DNA from: Scytalidium lignicola
Taxonomy: Eukaryota; Ascomycota; Leotiomycetes
Direction of reading: 5' to 3'
Assembly: GCA_002812745.2 (NCBI GenBank)
Contig: NCSJ02000171.1
Location: 1-64,000, forward strand
DNA length: 64,000 bases
Shown here: in pieces, positions 58,488 to 64,000 of the stretch
How the letters are laid out: each line of letters opens with the position of its first letter
Numbering within the stretch: position 1 is the stretch's first letter
Translations under genes and position numbers: made by a program
The notes under the pieces: model-generated
Told to the model about the DNA's origin: nothing
Databases searched by the model: none
What the model saw: only the letters and a program-made list of their open reading frames with translations

Positions 58488-59865
58488 CTAATCCGTGGGA
58501 GCATGTGTAAACAAAAAGCTGACGCTCTCGCCATTGTGTGTTCTTCTGATGGCCTCGGCCAGGGTCGGGCTGATATCGATCGTCTTCAGCTTGGGGCAAG
58601 ACTCATCTTTGCCAGCCAAAGGTACTGTATTCGTAACCACAACTTTCGACAGTTTGCTCTCATTTAGAGTCCTGTTGCAATGTTAGTAATCATTATGTTT
58701 CCATACAATGCTTCTTAAGCTTACTTTATAGCATTGCCAGACAAGACACCATGAGTAACCAAAGCAACAACTTCTTGAGCTCCATTTGCCATGACAGTGT
58801 CTGCAGCCTTGGCTAGAGTACCACAGGTATCTGCCATATCATCCACTAGGATTGCAATCTTTTCTTTGACATCTCCGACTAGAACCATTCGAGATACCTC
58901 ATTTGGCCGAGCTCGTTCCTTGTGAATGAGAGCGAATCCAAGATCCAGTCTGTCAGCTATAGATGTAGCTCTAGGAGACTATAGTCAGTATGGTTTATAA
59001 GAAGACTCCGGCCACAAATCGGTGTGACATAACTAACCTCTTAGCACCACCAGCGTCTGGACTAACAATAACACAATTCTTCACATCTAAGTTCTCCCGG
59101 ATCCATCTAAGAGTGGAAGGTTCGGCGTATAGATTATCAACTGGAACATTGAAGAAGCCTTGTATTTGACTGGCATGAAGATCCATCGTAATAACATGGT
59201 TACATCCTGCAGTCTGTAACATATTTGCCACCAGCTTGGCACTGATAGGTGCACGACTTTTGTCCTTCTTATCTTGTCTGGCTGTAACCCGTGATTCTAG
59301 TCAGCATAAATCATTGATATAAGGGAGAGGATATAAACTAATATATAATGCGTAACTCGATAGGTAATTGCAGGCTGGAAGGACTAACCGTATGCTGCTA
59401 AGACGTCAGTATTTGGATCCATAATGGCCGAAGTAGATATGCGCCATGGGAGAAGCACATACGGAAATTAGGGATAACGGCTGTTATTCGTCGCGCAGAA
59501 GCCGTCTTGCAAGCATTGATCATTATAAGCAGTTCCATGAGTCCATCATTAACATCTCCAGGGGCGGTGGATTGGAGAATGAACACTTTACAGAGTCAGT
59601 AGGTCAGTCGTAACTTGAGTGCCCGTGTGTCTCATCGGAAAGTGACGCACCATCTTCGTCACGGACAGATTCTCCAATTGTGACGCTCGTTTCTTGGTTT
59701 GAGTAGTTAAGGCACATAGCCTTTGCAAGTTCAATTCCAAGCCTAGAAGACGTGGATGAGCCTTCCTCCAGAGTATTGTATCTATGTACCTTACCTATCT
59801 GCCACTAGCTTAGCAAGCTGGGGATGGCTGTTCCCAGTCAGAAGTTTAATGGAATTTGTAGCCAT
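58488..59865 (-). CDS. PRS4: Ribose-phosphate pyrophosphokinase (PRS2/PRS4 type)
   Basis: PRPP synthetase: ribose 5-phosphate plus ATP to PRPP, feeding nucleotide, His and Trp synthesis. Start [20 protein letters not shown] at 59865; the N-terminus resembles yeast Prs2/Prs4 rather than Prs3. Several short introns split it. Key pieces: [49 protein letters not shown], and [16 protein letters not shown] (PRPP-binding loop). The C-terminus ends [10 protein letters not shown] and the stop is at 58488. The gene is followed upstream (on the same strand) by the HECT ligase. The splice sites between 58970 and 59840 were checked by motif continuity, not summed. Confidence 0.92.
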
Positions 59866-60579
59866 TTTTATTGAGTTGGGAACGCCTCAATTGTCGGGAG
59901 GTTCAGAACTGGTCTTTCTATGACAAAAATGGGAATATCCCAAATATTTAGCTTTACAGCAAAATTTTAAAGAAATAGCATATCGATCGCTGCAGAAAAG
60001 CTTGGGTAGAGGCGTTATTTTTATTCGAAAGATGGCAAATGAAGCGGCTTCACAGAGCTTGAATGTCGAAATTATTTTAGCGGGGCATGAACGTTAGCTA
60101 ATTGCCGGAGCTTTCCGATCGCGGGGAGCTGGGTTAGACGCGCAAATTTTTGCTACATTCGTCATGACCCTGTAATGTAGCCGCCCTCACTGAAATACCT
60201 AGGTTTGTTTAAAAAGCTCTGTATTGCTAATGACTTGATGAATACCAGACGCTATTGTCTACTATACAGAGATATGTTTCTAGAAGTAGTACGAATTAGG
60301 TAGGCCATGCTTGGTTATGATGCACGAACGGCCTGCACTCCGTTGTGCGCCACAGTACCAAGTCATTGGTCTCCATCCCACATCTTCCTTAATAACCCAT
60401 TAAAAACATCTTGAAAGAAAAAGAAAATATCATCCATCACTCCGCTATGCTGCCTTTTGGCCACAGAGGAGAATCATCCGAATACACAACCGAAAGAAGC
60501 TTTTGCGCCACCAAATGCTGATCAAGAGCCGTCAATGCATGAGAACATTTGTAAGGGAAAGAACATAAAAGATGAACCT
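59866..60579. other. Intergenic, PRS promoter and TOM1 3' flank
   Basis: 714 bp between tandem minus-strand genes. No gene seen; the open frame at 60457-60642 overlaps the last TOM1 exon in antisense. Confidence 0.5.
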
Positions 60580-63500
60580 CTATGCGAAACCAAAGTACTC
60601 GCTTCCTGCAGTGATAGCCATGAGGAGATGTTGTCGAAGTGATTCGTAGCTTTCATATTCTGGAAGATCAAGTTCTAATTAAAGGGATTAGTATAGGCAA
60701 GAGAAAAAGAAAGCTGCCAAAACGGTAAGAGTACTTACGATTGAAGCATGTATGGGAACTTGGAAGTCTGTCCTTATTGCCGTAGTCTCGATGAATGTTG
60801 AATCTGCTGAAGCCATTCATGCCTTCAAGTTCCTTGAATCCATTAAGCGGTACCTTACTGGTTCCGGTGACAAACTGTAGCAATTTTGCGCGTTCCTCCT
60901 TGTCAAACGAACGAACAGCTCGCCAGAACCACTGAATCTGTGGGGATGCACCAGTATAGTTATGGTATTCAGTGTTGCTCTTCCAATCATCCACGTCAAT
61001 CTCTGGGAGACCTGATATGAGTAGTTCCAATTCTTGCTCATTGAAGATTGCAACGAGTTCTGCTGGAATAATTTCATGGAAACCTAAGCCATGTTAGTAC
61101 GTGTTGTATTCATATAAAAGCCTTTTGAGGCTAGATAGATTTACCTTTGAGAAATTCACTTAGCTGGTCTTTCACAGACCCGGTGAGCCTCCACTCTACC
61201 ATCAAGCGAACATACTCGTGCTTGTTCTCGTCGGTTACAGCAATATTCCGTCCATTAGGAATAAAGTCAATTGTCTCCACCACTCCAAATTTATCGTTGT
61301 CGACAGAGAAGGTTTCTGTGATGATATCATTGATGTCGTTCTCGAGCATCCAGACTAGAGATTTGTAGTAATCGGGATCAAGTGATTCCATATCTTTAAT
61401 TGATACTGGTTTGCCTAAGATAGACTTGTAGACCGCTCTGCTGAAGTGACAGTCAAGGACACGGCCTTCATAGAGAGCTTTGCCGATGATTCGCCCAATG
61501 AACTTGAAAAACATTAGATGTTCTTCATTGACGCTGCTCAACTGGTTTGGATGGAAGGTTGTGCGATCTGACGAGACCGGAATGAATAGAGCATAGCCAG
61601 GGTCGAACATCTGTCTTGAGAGCACCTGGAACCATTCTCGAGTAACGCCACCAGCATCAACACCTTCTTCACCATGGAATCGGATGCTGAGTTTTCCATA
61701 CTTCATCTGATCTCCAGTCTGGAAGTAGAGAGACTTGAAGGAATCGTGGAAGACTTGATCACGTCTGACAGAAAGTTGTAGAGGGGGATATGATTGGCGA
61801 CTGTTTTGGTTCCGGTTGTGTATACTTCGACTGAAGTAATTCCTCTTATTGTCAAACTCGAGAACTTTGGGGTTTTTGACAAGAAGAGAGAAGGTGCCAG
61901 ACATGAGTTTGGGGGTATGTCGAACAAGATCGTTGAGAATCTTGCGATGCTCTTCTGTAAATGTGAAGAACAAATTCTCCATTCTAGATTCAGGAGGGGG
62001 ACTGGTCAATAATAATTCTTTGCCCATTTGAGAGCGTGCTAATGGTGTGTCTTTGAGACTCGTGTTCTTGCAAACGACCATCAAGGATTCAATGAGCGGA
62101 AGAAGAATAGTAGCAACATTAAGCATATGTTCTCGCTGTCGAATTGCACGGAGACAAGCGCTGAGTTTATCCCACATTGGCCCAAAGGTAGAGTTCTCAT
62201 AAAGGCTTGAAAGCAAGTCTTGCTTCTTGTCTAGTTGAGACGCTTCTTCGGCTAGCTCGCCTTCAGGCTTATCCTTCTTGTTCAATTTAGGATCAAACAG
62301 ATGGTCCAAAGCTGTCAACACACGAAGCAGTTTGTTTTGGTCAGAGCTGCCAGGTGAAAATTTGGCTAATGCAACCCCTTGGATCTCGGTTCCGGTAGTG
62401 GCCTTTTCAATCTGTGGTAGTAATTCCTCAAGATCTTTCAAAATCAACTCTCCAAGTTCTTGTGCTCTGGAGATGAGTTCACGCCCAAAAATATCCTTTG
62501 CACCAGGGATGGCGGATAAATTCTTAATCGTAGAGATAGTCTCGCGGAATGTCTTAGAACTACATTCACGAGCCACGAAGATATTGATTACGAGCTTGAG
62601 ATTGTGCTCTGGTATGATAGGAGGTACGAGAGGGCGTTGCTTCTTTTCGGCCGAATCGGTTGAGGTAGCAGTTGGCTTCACCTGTTGATCACCGACAGTA
62701 GCTGATGTCTCACCTTCATTGTCCACAGCCTGCGGAGATGCTGAAGTATCTGGTTGTGCTGCAGTAGTTGACGGCTCGGTTTGTTGCTCATTATTATTTG
62801 TTGTAGCTTCTGGAGATGAAGTCGAAGGTGCCGTCTCAGCAGCAGGTTGCGCCTCCTCAACTGATTTCGCTTCACTTGCAGCCTCCTTTTTCTTGCGTTC
62901 CAAGGTTTGAAGAGGCTGCGTGATCATATTGAGAAGCATTGAGAGTGATTCCATCACAGAAGAGCTCTCCATAATTACCTCACGATCAAGGAGGCTGAGT
63001 AGGGAGTTGAGAGCATACTTCGATGCCTTAATATCTTTTCCTTTACTTTTGCGACTCAGGCTACGCTTTAATCCACCAGCAGGTTCATGCTCGGTAAGGA
63101 AGAAGGATGGAACATGTGGATTGACTTGAGTAAGGTAGACAAGGGTGGTTAAGCACTGTTGGACTACCATTATAGGGGAGGCTTCCGAGTTTGCCTGAAT
63201 CAGTGAGCCCATGCCTGAAAGTGTCTTTCTCAAAGGTTGTGGCGTTTTTGGTTCCTTCTCTTTTTCTTTTGGTTGTTTTGCCCTCAATGACAACTGAGCA
63301 AAGCTTCTTTCGACCGCACTCATATCCGCACTGCCATCTTGAAGAATATGGAGAAGCGTACTTAGGACCTCAGCTCGGTTAAGTCTGTTCAAGGATATGT
63401 TTTGCAAGACTTGATTGAGGGTGTTTCGTAGGCTTCCTTGTTGGAAGATGAACATTAAGCGCAGTAGAGTTGCCACTCCAGATTTGTCGAGCATTTGAAC

Positions 63501-64000
63501 GATAGTGCGTCGCTGGGTCTTTTGATTTCCAGATTCTGGCCCTTCTCCAGGTGGTACAATTCGAGATCTACCTATATTAATTGGAGGTCTGCCTTGGTGC
63601 ATTTGATCTCGTTGTAGCGCACGAGCTTGGGCGGCAATATCAGCTGGAAGCTGGGCGATCATTTCTTCATCCTGTTCCATGAGGACTTGTTGTCTGAAAG
63701 CAGGTGGTAAAGTAGCAAGAATACTAGCAGCATCCATATCCGGAGCTGAAACTCCACCACCATTTGCAGCTAGCTGACGACGTTGCTCCTCACGCTCGCG
63801 CCGTCGGCGGTCTTGTCTCTCCTGTTGCATAATTTCATCTCTGATATCATCAGGTAGGGCATCTAAGAATTCTTGGTCAATTTCTGAAGGTTGGTTACCG
63901 GTTGCGGCAGCTTGGGATCGTCGTTCAGCGACAGCCGACATGATAACTTCCTCCCTAATCTCCTCTGGAAGCTCAGCGAGGAATTCGGCATCAATACCTA
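60580..64000 (-). CDS. TOM1: HECT E3 ubiquitin ligase, TOM1/HUWE1 family (3' part)
   Basis: Carboxy-terminal part of a giant ubiquitin ligase; its N-terminal part lies beyond the right edge. The long exon covers 61131 to the edge and is open through to 64000. It begins with the DUF4414-like repeats [20 protein letters not shown] and [20 protein letters not shown], followed by a low-complexity Thr/Glu/Pro linker. The HECT domain includes [20 protein letters not shown] and [16 protein letters not shown]. Two more exons supply [20 protein letters not shown], then SSHTCFN with the catalytic Cys (about 60745), and the last exon [20 protein letters not shown] ending EYFGFA, stop at 60580. It works in ribosomal-protein quality control and mRNA export in yeast. 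Confidence 0.94.

Noticed and set aside
1..64000. CRISPR arrays, bacterial operons or plasmid origins
   Set aside because: The window is intron-containing fungal DNA; no spaced direct repeats of that kind were seen.

Overview
The window is nuclear DNA of a filamentous ascomycete (Pezizomycotina; the protein set looks most like Leotiomycetes, but I cannot name the species). Supporting signs: short spliceosomal introns (about 39-115 nt) in most genes, CTAAC/CTGAC-type branch sites, fungal-specific families (AMA1-type APC/C activator, RXT3, fungal MscL, PHO-type phosphatases), and a Fot1/pogo transposon with C-to-T decay typical of repeat-induced point mutation (RIP). For most spliced genes I summed the exon lengths and the reading frame closes; the exceptions are flagged.

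Layout. 1-3.9 kb: an unrecognised Cys-rich protein gene with two compensating homopolymer frameshifts, then a foldback repeat and a 337-bp MITE. 3.9-9.6 kb: an accessory cluster for aromatic compounds: an FAD monooxygenase of the salicylate-hydroxylase type, divergently paired with an aldehyde dehydrogenase (one frameshift), followed by a zinc aryl-alcohol dehydrogenase. These could run an aromatic alcohol to aldehyde to acid to catechol. 10.3-12.1 kb: a coiled-coil fungal protein. 12.1-17.8 kb: a gene-poor, partly AT-rich stretch holding the 2.4-kb Fot1/pogo element. From 17.8 kb on the DNA is dense with housekeeping genes: LeuRS, a small membrane protein, AP-3 sigma, frataxin, DPH3, a peroxisomal ABC transporter, BLOC-1 subunit 1, RPS8, an SDH assembly factor, RXT3, BTN1/CLN3, AMA1, BET4, an MscL channel with a zinc-ribbon tail, a histidine phosphatase, dynactin p150, a secreted phosphoesterase, a small membrane ORF, a cupin, CTF8, RPS6, a PRPP synthetase, and the 3' part of a TOM1/HUWE1-type HECT ligase cut by the right edge.

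The sequence has eight N characters, seven of them next to homopolymers. In two places (a transposon repeat arm and a coding exon) comparison shows the N is an extra base. Homopolymer miscalls are therefore a real possibility, and every frameshift here should be read with that in mind.

Most likely novel or noteworthy: the unrecognised Cys-rich protein at 294-1802, the aromatic catabolic trio, the MscL-zinc-ribbon protein, the unusual transposon with well-kept terminal repeats around a dead core, and a GC-AG intron in RPS6. I saw no CRISPR, rRNA or convincing tRNA gene.
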